A stretch of 64,000 nucleotides of DNA from Paragonimus skrjabini miyazakii (lineage: Eukaryota > Platyhelminthes > Trematoda > Plagiorchiida > Troglotrematidae). The notes under the pieces are model-generated. The model saw nothing but the letters and a program-made list of their open reading frames with translations, was not told where the DNA came from and ran no database searches. The stretch lies in assembly GCA_014338405.1 (NCBI GenBank), contig JTDE01001075.1, positions 95,055-159,054 on the forward strand, read 5' to 3'. Shown here piece by piece: positions 48,301 through 59,961 of this stretch (positions are counted from its first letter, which is position 1; each line of letters starts with the position of its first letter). Both the position numbers and the translations under genes were made by a program.

Positions 48301-50990
48301 TATCTGCACAACCATACAAGGAATTTCACATCGTTTCATAATATTGACTGATTACCGTCACGTGTCTGATCATCTGATTACACTAGACTTCTTGAGGCTG
48401 CAAAGGCTACGGAACTGGTAACGCTTTCGCACCCGACACTGAAGGTTTCAAGTATATAGCAGTCGTGCAAATAATAGGATACTACAGGGCTTAGTAGCGG
48501 CGCACCAAAATGTGTTCAATGTACATGGACTAACAGATAATACATGTAAATGAAGTTATACGAATTGTGTTACTTTTGTGTCTGCAAATGAGGTCTTGAT
48601 TTTACAGTCATTCACATTAAACTATGATGGACGTCAAGTTCGTGCAATAGTCAATACATCGAAGACTGATCAGTGCTTGGCAAGGATCGTTTGGACGATC
48701 ATTAAAGAGAGATGCTTTTACGCAAATGAATGTAAAACTAGTCAGAAGCAAGTGTTGTACCGTTTTCCTGCCAGGCGCGAGTCGATCAACCAACAATAAC
48801 GGCCCGTCCATTTTTTGTGCAACATTTTACAACTTCAGATATTTAAGGATTGAAGGCATGTGGGTCAGTCAGAGATGGTTGTAACCATGTTTTTGTCTCT
48901 TCATTATGAACGCAAAAACAGTGAGAGAATAAGTAACAACCGGAAGAATACTAACGCTCAAATTTGGCGAATGTACGTGCATATTTAACTGATCCTGAAG
49001 CATGCGCATACAAACAAATTTGACGAATTCCCGTAGCCATTAGAACCATCGGTCGGGTGAATAATCAGTCCTGCAAAAAAATATGTGAAAGGAGAGTGAT
49101 GTTGTCGTAATTCGGAATATGAATCTCACTGTTAACTCATTATTATCAATGCAGTTTTATCTCGACATTTTTGGGCTTTCAGAAGTTGAATTTAAATTCA
49201 GGCGATTTTATGTACACTTGCTTTGATAACAGATTATTAAGGTGATAATGGGTAAACACGAGTTGAAATAACAAATCGCTGACCAACCATCTATACTTTT
49301 ACACAAGAATACGTTAGCGATTGTGAAAAATACATTTCGGACAAACAGAGGTGTGAGTGACTGCCAAGGTAAAACAATAAGCGCATCGACAGTTGACGTA
49401 TTTTCCAAAATTCTCTAACAGTAATTTTCGCGGAAATGTAGGGTCTTGTGTAGAAAGTTTGAACGTGCGTTGAATTATCTATGGTGTAAATGGCATTCGT
49501 AATTAGGCTATTAGACTCCAGTCGGTTAGGCGGTTGACACAAGGTGAGTAATTTTAGGTAACAACTTGTCTTTCAAAACAAGTAGATGTGTTGAAGCAAT
49601 ACGCAGGTTATAATTATTCGGAGTGCTGAGGTCGTGCGTACAAAACAGTTACTAATCACAACATTGGAACATACGAATTAACAATAACTGTTTCTTGAAT
49701 TTGTGTGGAAATATTTATTTTACTTGGCTAAAATTTAATTACATGTATTGACTTCCAGAATGTTGTATTACAAGGGTACAGAAAAATATCGTTGAAAATA
49801 GGTGGTGTCCTCTTTCACAAAGCAAAAATGTTACCTAACTTTATACAAAGGTCAGCGGAAAAAACGTTTTTCCAACTACATGCATGGATCGCACATAATA
49901 GTAGTAACTTATGTGCCTCATACAGTTTCTTTACGAAATTCCATGGTTTTTCCATGCGATATTAAATTAACGCGCTTTTAACAGAAGCCTAATATTTGGT
50001 CTAATTTTCATTTTCTCCCGGCACTCTAGAACATATGATATATAAAATACGGGATTCTCTTATATATATATAGCTTTTATCGATCTTTGTGTTGATGAAA
50101 CGGGCGGAGGTCACGACTACCCCTTACATGCACGGAATATCTGTACATTCGATTATCTCAACCTACAGGGTCAAGTCCCAAAGCCGATAGCCTACAGGCA
50201 ACGTGGAACCCGGATAGACCACAATTACAAAAAGTTGACCCAAATTAAAAAGATTGGCATGCGACCGGAAAGACAACAGCAAACAGAAATACACACAGTA
50301 TTTATGTAAATCATTGATATAATATGAACCGAAATTTCGGTTAAAAACAGCGAACATGTCCGGTAACATGTACAGGTCCTGTCAAATCAGAAGGACTAAG
50401 TGGACTATTCATCAGTTTTGTTGAAATGTTTTTCATGAATAAAGAAGTATAATAATATACACTTACAATAAAGCGCCTGGCGAATCTTTCTTCAAATTTA
50501 TAACATACTGATGTGATTCTTTCAACGAAGAATGTTAACTAAATAGTGCTCCGGTTGATATGTGTGTCTTAGCATGCAAAATGTCGCACGTATCAATGTA
50601 TTCACTACTTTTCCAGAATTGTGCAATAGATCAAACTTCAAAGATTGCGTTCAATGTTATCTGCCCAAAGTCGATTTCATTTATTTCAGTATTCGCTCAA
50701 AAAAACGTTATCGTTCTTTATAAATGTATTTTACGGTATATATTCTTTGTGCTTGGACGTCAACTGTTATCGACCATCAGCACCTGGTCTGCAAAACGGC
50801 CATTTATTGGTTTTGAGAATGTTGAACTGGAGATCACCACAGCCTATGCAACGCCAAGCTGTCTTTTTCATAATGTGCACAGGATTCTAATTTTTCTCTG
50901 TTGACATAAGTGTAAATTATTTATTAAGCGTATCGCTGAATCACAAGAGTAGCAAGTGAAATGTAGTCTCACAAACAAAATAACCTTAGA
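45364..50990. other. Intergenic, no supported gene
   Basis: This is 5.6 kb of mainly AT-rich DNA with short frames only. It contains a perfect 12-bp tandem duplication (GGTAACGCATAT at 48280-48291 and 48292-48303) and a short TA run near 50065-50078. The plus frame 50560-50904 has 114 codons but no motif, and a second overlapping frame is open as well. Confidence 0.45.
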
Positions 50991-50993
50991 AAT

Positions 50994-51016
50994 ACAGTAA
51001 TCATGGTGATTACTGT
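50994..51016. promoter_or_regulatory. Perfect 10-bp palindrome upstream of gene 2
   Basis: ACAGTAATCA (50994-51003) and TGATTACTGT (51007-51016) are exact reverse complements around TGG. It lies about 350 bp before the start codon of gene 2. TAATCA/TGATTA cores resemble homeodomain-type sites, so a dimeric regulator site is possible. That is inference; a chance palindrome of this length is not excluded. Confidence 0.35.
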
Positions 51017-51364
51017 CAAAACGCTGGATTGCTGTTTCGACCCTGTGATGTCACGCTGACACAAGATATACCGGTGAGTAGAACTCACGACTCTTGATTA
51101 AGTAACAAGTGTTTTAATCACCGAAAAGCTTTGGTTCATAGTCTTATCTAGCCGTTCACCCGATGGTAGTCAGTGGGTTTAACAAAACTAGCATGAAGTA
51201 ACCTTCTTAGCTGTTGTAGTTTTTTTTATTACAGTACGTTATCCAGCTTCCATTTGTGACTCGGCTCTAAGGTACCAAAAATCTATCACGGCCCCGGGAA
51301 AGGTTGAGAAATATTTCATGTAAGCAATCAATCCCTAGGTTGCGCAGCGCTGGGAAGACCCACC

Positions 51365-51443
51365 ATGGCCAAAACTGCCGTAGACGGCTTTGCTGGTGGT
51401 GACGGTCTGCAAAATATCCCACCGTTCTCCTTTTGGGGCTATG
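51365..51443 (+). CDS. Gene 2, first coding exon
   Basis: ATG at 51365 sits in a strong ACCATGG context. The exon encodes MAKTAVDGFAGGDGLQNIPP then FSFWGY, and leaves in phase 1 at donor GTAGAT (51444). GC is well above background. An acceptor-like CCCTAG at 51333-51338 suggests the exon begins at 51339 as part of a transcript with an upstream leader; the frame is stopped by the TAG of that acceptor, which sets this ATG as the first. Flatworm mRNAs are often trans-spliced to a leader at such sites; that is established for the group but not shown here. Three further exons follow in consistent phase. The protein family is not recognised. Confidence 0.66.
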
Positions 51444-51950
51444 GTAGATGTTTGCTAGTTTCTCAGACCAACCGTGAATGGATTATTGATTTCAGCCCAC
51501 GATGTAAAGAAGCGCAACAGCTAGAAGAAACAACAAATAATCTTGCGCACGTTTGGTCGTTCTGAAGAAGCATGGAGACAAACGTGCATAAGTTCACGCT
51601 GTTTGAGGGTTTAGTTTACTAACGTAAGTTCATTTTTGCCTTTATTTAATTGACCTTGATGTCTTAGCATCCATCAACAACCGGACTTTGAATTTCAATA
51701 ATTAAAACATCCTGAACCAGAGGTGCAAAAGTTCATCGAACAAAAGTGTAGTATCTAAAATTCTATTGCCGTTGACATAAAATTAATCTTAGAAAATGCA
51801 TAACCGCATATTTTCTTAATTATCAATAACTTCCGTAATAATACCAGCCATTTTTAGAAGTATATATAAACACAGTAGGTTTGTCAAAAAGTTGTAATTG
51901 GCAAATCGGTACAAACTGAACTATTTGATCTAATTCTGCTTTGTATTCAG

Positions 51951-52012
51951 CGACCAATCAACCGAACGGACCAAAAACAGTTTACAACTCTTCATTCGAT
52001 TCACTTGCACCT
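51951..52012 (+). CDS. Gene 2, exon 2
   Basis: The acceptor TCTGCTTTGTATTCAG and donor CCT|GTACGT bound 62 bases. It is entered in phase 1 (G+CG gives Ala) and left in phase 0, reading ATNQPNGPKTVYNSSFDSLA and P. Joined to exon 1 it gives ...FSFWGYATNQPNG. The aromatic-Gly-Tyr followed by Asn/Pro/Tyr/Ser text is reminiscent of small axonemal inner-wall proteins, but the resemblance is too faint to name a family. The preceding intron is 507 bases. Confidence 0.66.
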
Positions 52013-52935
52013 GTACGTGAAAATCAAAGATCATGCCACAACGAAATATATTTCGCCCTATTCTCTGTGTTTTGTTTGTTCACAAACGTTGCAATTACCA
52101 AATTGTTAGTCGGTGGTCGACTTCAAAGTATTTCACACATTCTTTGATACAGTTAGTCAGAATTATCTGCCGGGAAGTTTAGGACAACTTGTCAACCCGC
52201 ATCATGCTTACCACATTTAGTGAGACAAAAATTCAGCATGGTAAAGGAACGTTGTAAAAATGTGCGGATTACATCTGTGCTTTTATAGTCAGTAACTCAT
52301 TTGTGAATGATTTGTTTCATTCACCTTCGACTCACTGACTCCATGGATAGATAAAAATATCACGAGCAGGAAATACACGGAACATTTATCAATCTTAAAA
52401 TCTCAGATGGTATTAGAGTTGAACAAAATTAAGTGGTTAGTAATTGAAACTAACCGATAGTGTCGGGTACGCATAATTGGGTAGTGGTAACAACTACGGA
52501 ATCGATCGTGTGCTTCTGTTAAATTTTAGTCGTTAACTGTGCAATGAGTGTGTTAATTTACACGGCGATTTTATTGATTTGGATGGTAGATGGCTAACTA
52601 CCACAGAAATGAGGTAGAATACCTAAATAATCGTTGTTTACCTAGTTTAATTGTTTCATTTTCATCATTACGCATGCTAAGTTTCAATAATGATTGACAA
52701 CTAAGTTTTCTTTTTTTGCGCCTTCCAGTTAATACCCCAAAAATGAATATAACTTAGGTTGATGAAGTTCATCCATAGTACTCTATAAACTATCTTTTCA
52801 CAAGGAGTTTATAAATACTTGTCGGCCGGCAAATATTAAGTAGAACAATTGTATTTAATACTTTAATTTAGTAATGCTTTTATTGCGAAGGTTCACCAAA
52901 TACCAGTAACTTGGAAAGTACTTCTCTAAGTTATT

Positions 52936-53291
52936 AAGTAATTCCTCGGTTACGCCATACAGATTAAGAACGGAAATGATTTATCGGTTTCGTAACGTTC
53001 CAACCCTCCTGAAAACTTTTATCAAGAGATTTAAATCACGAAGTTTACATTATACAAGCTTCAAATAAGGTAGTCATCGACTGGCACGTGTTTTGTGTGA
53101 TAGGCTGTCTACACACCGCCTGTTAAACACAAAAACGCGTGTCAGTTGTTGACTACCACATTTGAAACTTGTATAATGTAAATTTCCCGATTTCAATCTC
53201 TTGATAAGGGTTCTTTGAGATGATTAAAATGTTACGAAATTGATAAATCATTTCAGTTCTCAATCGGTGTGGCATAACCCAGGAATTACTT
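52936..53291. repeat. Large inverted repeat (MITE-like) in intron 2 of gene 2
   Basis: The arm at 52936-53097 and the reverse complement of 53128-53291 match along their full length of about 160 bases with substitutions and a few small gaps. Shared blocks include AAGTAATTCCT, GAAATGATTTATC, TTATCAAGAGATT, TTTACATTATACAAG and GGTAGTCA. The central spacer is about 30 bases. RNA from this intron could form a long imperfect hairpin. It resembles a foldback or MITE-type element with no coding capacity. Target-site duplications were not identified. Confidence 0.75.
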
Positions 53292-53857
53292 GGAATTGAG
53301 CATCAGCATAACGCACAATGTTTACTCAAATACGTTCTGTTTACGGTTAGCAGGTATTTTTTCTACGTTATAGTTACTGTAATAAATACTAATGTTTAGT
53401 CTCTACAAAGTTGGACAGTGAGTAACCGTATTTATTTCAATATTTTGAGCATAATATCGTCCGCAAATCGCAGACAAACGTCGTCCGTGTTGTCTTAATA
53501 TGTGGGGTTGTAATAATTAGCCCGAAATTAGCAAAGATTGCTGATTATATCTGAGAATATGCTGTTTTCTTGTCGTTTATTGAAACGGATTTGAATTTGT
53601 ATGATCCATCTGAATAATACGGCCATTAAACTCAAAATCACAACACTTGTTGTGGTTGCATAAAGAATCTTGCGTGCGTTGTTGTAGAGGAAAGGTATAC
53701 CACGTTCATGCTCCGTTACTGCAGACAATTGCAATCCACAGGAAACTATTTGTTTTACTGGCCATACTAGAAGAGACAAGAAGTCTCCATTGTAATACTT
53801 CATCAACCTAATAAAATGACATCCATTGTGACAAATTTGGTCTTTTGTTTGGTTCAG

Positions 53858-53929
53858 AACCTGACAGAATCTGGACGAGGTTTAATGCAACAGACCTGCG
53901 AGGTTACCAACGGCACATCGTCTACATTG
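53858..53929 (+). CDS. Gene 2, exon 3
   Basis: A strong acceptor (GTCTTTTGTTTGGTTCAG) and perfect-type donor GTAAGT enclose 72 bases, 24 codons in phase 0 at both ends: NLTESGRGLMQQTCEVTNGT then SSTL. Skipping it would keep the frame, so an alternative shorter protein is possible. It follows the 1.8-kb intron that carries the large inverted repeat. The composition is polar, with two Asn-X-Thr sites, but no signal peptide was seen at the start of the protein. Confidence 0.7.
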
Positions 53930-54498
53930 GTAAGTTCATCACAGCAGCTGCTCAACCCACCAGTGATCGAGCTCGTAAAGACTTTCGTTTACTGCGTTAA
54001 TTATTGTTGGTGCAATTCTTGTTCGATCCATCTTTACTCGAGAAGGCAAACAGAAAAAACTGGTCACTACAGAGTGCCGGTTTGCAGATGAGCAACCACT
54101 ACTTTCAAGTTGTACATCACCCACAGTTGATCGCAGCTGTCGCATTCCCATAGACTTTCCAGTCGTACCCCTTACCCATAAGTAATATACCACTATGACA
54201 ATTATTTTGTCCGATTCCTTAGGAGTTACTAAGCAAACGCGCGCCATGTTTATCGGTGTCAGTCAAAGGAATTGAAATCAAATCGAGTGCTGTCTACTTC
54301 ACCTAGAAGGTAAATAATCTGGCTTGTCATATAAAACCTTTTAGCGGACTAAGGGACAGATTTGCAAAAGAATGAAATAAATTTTTGCGACTGCAGTGTG
54401 ATAAATTGAAAACATGAAAGCTCAATGAGACAGGTGAGATCACTTCGATTGTTATACTGGTGCTGTCGTGTAACAGTTACCATATTGTACGCTGACAG

Positions 54499-54774
54499 TG
54501 GTTAATGACTCCAGCTAAACCACAACCTACAAGTGATATTGACGTACAAAAGGATGAATCTAATTTCGGATTACGGAAAGCATCATACAGTGTTTTAAAT
54601 ACAAATACGCCGCAAACACTAAGGTATCTCAAAACCTCACCTAGCCGAATCCGTTTCAAATATCGATCACACGACCGGTGGATAAACAGATATGATTCAG
54701 AGTTTCCAAAGAGAAATTTATTGGCTCCAATCGTATTTGGAACTATGCAGCTAGGCGATGTCAAACAAGAATAA
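54499..54774 (+). CDS. Gene 2, terminal exon
   Basis: The acceptor TTGTACGCTGACAG opens 276 bases in phase 0 ending at TAA (54772-54774). The text starts WLMTPAKPQPTSDIDVQKDE, includes LRYLKTSPSRIRFKYRSHDR and ends with LLAPIVFGTMQLGDVKQE. The middle is basic and rich in Arg and Tyr; there are no membrane segments. Together the four exons give 162 residues. An alternative start at an acceptor CCAG (54512) would be in the wrong phase, which supports 54499. The frame could also be read as a lone ORF from 54505, but the preceding exons and phases make the spliced gene the better model. Confidence 0.68.
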   Translation, partial: WLMTPAKPQPTSDIDVQKDESNFGLRKASYSVLNTNTPQTLRYLKTSPSRIRFKYRSHDRWINRYDSEFPKRNLLAPIVFGTMQLGDVKQE

Positions 54775-54775
54775 A
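54770..54775 (+). terminator. AATAAA signal overlapping the stop codon of gene 2
   Basis: AATAAA at 54770-54775 contains the TAA stop (54772-54774) of gene 2. If used, the 3' untranslated region would be only about 10 to 30 bases long, with a T-rich stretch (CTTTTATTAG) directly after it. Confidence 0.4.
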
Positions 54776-57700
54776 CTTTTATTAGTGTTGACAGTTTTAA
54801 CGCATACAACCTAACTCAATTCATGGCTATCAAATGGTATTTTACATCCTTACACCACTTGTATTCTGTGTTGGTTGTCTAACTAGTTTCCGCGCAAAGG
54901 CCACTTTACATCAAGAACGGGTACTGAAGCAGTAAACGGGTTCGCTAGGTTTGTTGTCTGCTCAATACGCAACAAGCCAGCTAGTCTTGAACTGAACTCT
55001 TGTTAGTTAGCCTCGTAGGGGATCCAAAGGAATGAGCATTAGGGTGGAAAACCAACTGTATGCTAAATTGTTCAGTTGTTAGCTGCTGGTTCACCGCAAC
55101 CGTTTAACCTTTATCCAAGATGATTGAGAACATTTGCCCATCACGTACTCCTTCGTTAAGTTAAGCCGATCAAAGTGATGTGATTTTCAGTATTGATACT
55201 GCAGTTTTCCTGTAATTTGATCTACCAATGGACAATTCAAACGACACAAATGTCCATCCAGTCATCTCGGTTGTTTTTACTTTGTACGCCCAAGTAAATG
55301 TCATATCTGTGTTTGTGAACGCAAAACTCACAAAGCATAAGTAATGGAAGCGGTAAATACACGAGCACACTTTACTCATACCTCGGATGCAGCTAACAGT
55401 TTCACTTAATCGTGACGATGGATTTATACTAATACCGATATTCGGCTGTGATGTTAGCACGATTGACTTGACCACATTTATTCCTAAATGCTGTTACATT
55501 TCCTAACTGAAAACTGAAATTAAGATAGGCTTTAATTCGTTTATGTGCTTGGTTGTATACAAATTCATTAACCCAAGATGAATTCGTGAGTCCTACAACG
55601 AAATGTTTGTCCACAATGATGGTCACCACATACAATGTGTTCTGTCGACTGACGCCCTCTACCGAAGAATAACATTTTTGAGTCAAAGGGTCCACGTGAA
55701 TGAGTCCGAGCTACAATAGCCAAGATATAATCTTCAGCTGTTGAGTGAATAACGTACTGCAGTGATTCAGTTATGTCTCGAAATGATGCAAAACCAAAGG
55801 TAAACATGATTCCGGTAAATACTTAGTTTTACCCTTTTAAATTAGGCTATTCTGAGTACAGTATTGTTTTCTTTGAAGTTTACCTTGCTGATAGTGAAGT
55901 GAGTAACTAAGCAAAGTTGTGTAGCATAAACTTGCCTACTCTAGGCTTAACCTTCGGTCTACTTGTAAATCAAGACTATTGGAAATAATTGTGTGCCTGA
56001 TTTAAGAAGTACATTACAACTGTTTAGTCGTGTAAGTTTACATTTCAAATATCACTCAAACTACATTTGGGTTTATGTCCACAGAATTGCATCATTAATA
56101 AAGTATACAATCGAAATGATTTGTACGTCCGCAGAAGTCATTTTTGAAATGACATTTGAACTATCAAGTTGTATTACTGTAACGATATCACATCTTAATT
56201 CCATTTCAGCGCTTTGTGCAAGTTTATTAAACATAAGCCACATCACTCCAATATTATCCACGAAAAGTAACTTTAGCAGACAAACTGTTCATGATAAAAG
56301 CCGTAGAGTTACTCCGGTTGCCGTTTGCACGTAGTTAACCAAATCACGTTTCCAGATCGGTTCACCTGCGCGGCACAAAAAAGTACATCCGAATTACCGC
56401 CTAAAGAAAGCCATTTGCGAAGTAAGTGCCCTAAAACAAGTGTGATATCCGGTTTATTTCATTTGTATTAGCAGTAGCTTCAAACATTTTGTCAATGACG
56501 AATACGTTGCTACAAACGTGTGCGGACATGGAACAAGACATTCGGTTGGCTTGAATGGATACAATCTAAATCAAGTTGTACGTTCGAAGTGGTAACGGTC
56601 TCAACGGTTGAGGATATCACTGGTGGACATTTTATTGATACTCACTCGCAAATGGACATTCTACGACAAAGTTGGTGCTTGTTTTGACTACACCGAGGCT
56701 GCTGCCGACTGGCGTAAGGTGCGAGGTGTACGGATGATGATCTGACGTAGATAAATGAATTTGTTCACGAAGGGGTTGGCCACTGTAAATCGGGTCCGTC
56801 TCCAGGGCTGGGGCCCTCGCGACTCACAGAGTCAGTGGCTTGAGACGTTAGGTGAGATGGGGGCTAACCGAGTTCAGTAGCGTGAATGTTGCCGTTGTTT
56901 GGCCAAGTTATCTGTGAAGTGAGTGCACTTAATGACGCGGGACAGTGAAAGCCGCGAGGAAGCTGTCTTGCTGATGACGCCTTACTTTTACTTACGGCTC
57001 GGTTGTTTGTTTGCAAGGTTTTGGAGCCTTGATGTTGTGTGTTTGAATGTAAACGTAGTTATTTTTTAGTGGTTAAGTCACCTTCCCTTTTTCCCTTCTC
57101 TCTTCCTATACAGGATTTGCTTTTTCTTCTTCGTGGTCGTGTGGCGGTTGAGTTTCAGTGTGAACCACTGATGCACTGCTGTCTATGATGATCATGATTG
57201 TTTTGATCAACGAAAGATGGGAAGTCAATATCAGTCAAGTGGCTGTAAGCAGTCGTTCAGATATTCCGCTTCAGTTATGTCCTCCTTAAGAAGGATCTCT
57301 AACTAACTGTGCCTCATTTTTCCAAACGGAAATGCACACTTTATTACTAACCTTTGTCGGGTTGATTTGACGTCTATCGCTACAGAGTGGCTTACCACCG
57401 TCAAGGTTCGTAGGTCCAGCTAAACCACAGTGATCTTGCACGATGTCTGTAATTATCGCATTTTTAAGGTTAGTCAAATAAACCATCAATTCTAAAGACC
57501 GGTAAGTGTTGTCCTTTTAGAAATAAGCTGCCTCTGATTCAGTTGACGAGACTAAGCTTTAGGATCATCCAACAAAAGAGGTGTGTGGTCCAGAAGTATG
57601 TTGTCATTCAAAAATAATTCCTGTAGTAGATGATCTACTACATTAGGTTTCGCGCATTTTGTTGCCTATCTTGAGCAGTGTCTTAAGCAGATTGCTATAA

Positions 57701-59394
57701 CAACGACAGGCCTCTGAGTTCGTACTCGAATTTGTGCTCCTAGGAAGATTACTTCAACAATCATAGTATGCACGTAACTTTGTCCTACCCCGTGATTCAT
57801 CGTGCAGAATTCAGAACTAGTTTATTAGGTCGTCATTCTGGTGTTACCTGTTCACTTACTAAATGCAGGGTTCTATTAGCTTATGACACCGGGCCTGTAA
57901 CCACACTCTCCCTCGGTGATATTCAGTTCTAGTCTCAAAAACCACGATTGTTTTAGGACTTGATTCATATTCGTTGGAATGTTTCGTTGAACCATAAATT
58001 TTACAGCTGAAACGTGAATGACGATTGTAATTTTACGCCACTTATGACGTTAGTATTTTGGCAGTTCATCTTTGAAGGGCTCAATACAAGATGCAATCAT
58101 GAGTATAGTACCCTTATATGAGTGAAAAATTCAATCAGTCTTTTAGAAGAAAGTCTACAGAATACTTGGCTACAAAAGGCATTGGCAAGTTTGAGTTCAT
58201 CGCGTCAAGATTATTTAAGCCGGCAAGACAAGTGATTCGAGCGGTTTTATTATAAGTGGCACAAAACAACCCAACAAATCAGGTGTCTAACTAGCTCACT
58301 TTCCTAAGTTTAATTTTCACCTTTAAAAGTTAGATATATATGTGGCATTTATGAACATCTGTCATAGTCTCCATTGTCAATGTGACTTACTCCATGAACA
58401 CTTAATACAAAACAAACCGTGCTATACATTACAACCGGTTCGATACGCCCAAAGTTAAGTATCAATACTTGTCTGTCTTGGTTTAACCGTCATTGTCATT
58501 CGTGATCCTGAAGGATTTTTACAGTGCATTTAAGATTTTGTTATTCTTTCTGACGCCACTCACTTGTTTGTGACTGATAAAACACATTCATGTTGCAATC
58601 TGCGTTTTCTCACTATCTCATACATTTTAGTCGGAATTCAGTCCATACAAATTGGTTCGTAACTCTCTCGCTATCTGATTCCACTAGGTGTTGAGGTGGC
58701 TATCTTTTATCAACTTTGAAGTTTGTCTTTGAGTCAGACATAAATCGCCAACATTGAGAATATCTATCGGAAATAATACGAAACCCTGACAGTCAGTCTA
58801 ACTAAAAGACAGAGACAGATTTTCCATGTCCAGTTTGTTAATTTAATCAACCAATTGTGGTTTTTAGACGTCTAAAAATTCGAAATATATCTAAAACTGT
58901 TGCTGAAAAGCCAGAGGATCGGATTGTGGTAGAAATGAGTTTAAAACTTGCAAGAAGCTGCAATGGGGAGCGTGAAAGAATGATTTCTGGGAGGAAATGC
59001 AATGGTAAAATAACAACACTTACGGAATCGCGCTTTTACGTTTCAGAGGGGTCAGACAGAAGTTGATAAAATCTTCCTGTTGCGTGAACTTTCTAACAGT
59101 TAGCGTAAAATCTATTACTCCCAGAACAACAAAGTGCAATTGAGAGATTTTCATTGTTGGATTTCGCAGATCCTCAGTATATTATTTTTTGTAAAATTCT
59201 ATCGGCAAAAGTCTATTCCATTAATTTCTTCATGTAAGTAAGAAATCAACCAACCGGCCGGTATTCCGAAAAGTTTTTCTACTTACATTGTATTCCTTCC
59301 ACTTAAAATCTATTTAGATCACGTAATACTACAGGACGTGGATACATTAATTTTGGTACACATACTAGGACTGACCAGAAATTCATAAGCAAAA
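54776..59394. other. Intergenic, no supported gene
   Basis: Three overlapping minus-strand frames at 55170-55807 are open but share no family signal. A GC-rich island at about 56600-57010 stands out sharply from the flanks and looks like an old repeat or element leader; no protein was readable there. The rest is AT-rich. Confidence 0.4.
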
Positions 59395-59660
59395 TTAAGA
59401 GATCGGTGGTGATATACCAAAACGAAATTGAATAGTAGCACACCTAACTATTGACAGATACATCAAAATAAATCTGACATACGTACCAAACTTACTACCA
59501 AACTGTTCGAACAGGCTTTTGTGTGCGACAAGCGGCACCTCGACTGACTTGAGACTTATGGGTTTGTGACGTAACGTCAGCATATGGCATGCGTTTGTCT
59601 GATCGATCATATCACCGGTCTCAACCGGTTATCCACTGGGTTTGATCGACATTCATGGTG
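59395..59660 (-). repeat. LTR-like fragment, inverted relative to the copy at 59962
   Basis: On the minus strand, GACAAACGCATGCCATATGC and the following 60 bases match GACAAACACTTTTCATATGT at 60049 onward on the plus strand, roughly three bases in four by eye. In both copies the same chance reading occurs (TLRHKPISLKSVEVPL here, MLHHKLISLRPIEVPL there), which shows the relationship. The TATA and poly(A) part of the other copy is not clearly present here, so this is a partial copy. Confidence 0.55.
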
Positions 59661-59844
59661 AAGCAAAAGTAGTGAACACGCAAGAAACATATGTTTCGAA
59701 GAAACTTACGTACATGCAACTTCCGTAAAAATAATGAGATGTTAAGATGTTTCTAACGCGGCGAGTGACGCAGGTCATCCAACGGACGCAGAGTGCAGCT
59801 TCGTTGCACTTACTCAGGCTGGATAATGGAACTGTTTACTTTGC

Positions 59845-59953
59845 ACTGCATTTACCAGTTCATCTGCAACTGCGGTGAAGTCTGCGGGGGCAGAAATGAT
59901 CAATCGATGAGCTTTACATTATAGGAACACGTCCCAAATATATTGAGGAGCCG
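59845..59953 (+). pseudogene. Penelope-like GIY-YIG scrap
   Basis: From 59847 the plus strand reads CIYQFICNCGEVCGGRNDQS, aligned residue for residue with the GIY-YIG start of the 33.3-kb copy (CIYQFVCNCGESYIGRTDRC). An in-frame stop and EHVPNIL (compare EHMPKWV) follow. The YIG signature is mutated to CGG and the homology stops within ten bases of the LTR-like start at 59962. This suggests that the LTR element inserted here or that a rearrangement joined them. Confidence 0.6.
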
Positions 59954-59961
59954 GTGTTTGG

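Noticed and set aside
50560..50904. A 114-codon plus frame upstream of gene 2
   Set aside because: Two overlapping frames are open over the same bases, neither shows a family signal, and no phase-compatible splice sites link it to gene 2.
55170..55807. Three overlapping minus-strand frames
   Set aside because: Considered as a frameshifted pseudogene, but no family blocks could be recognised in any frame.
56600..57010. GC-rich island as an exon cluster or promoter island
   Set aside because: No frame reads as protein and no splice-flanked exon could be drawn; left as an unnamed repeat-like island.
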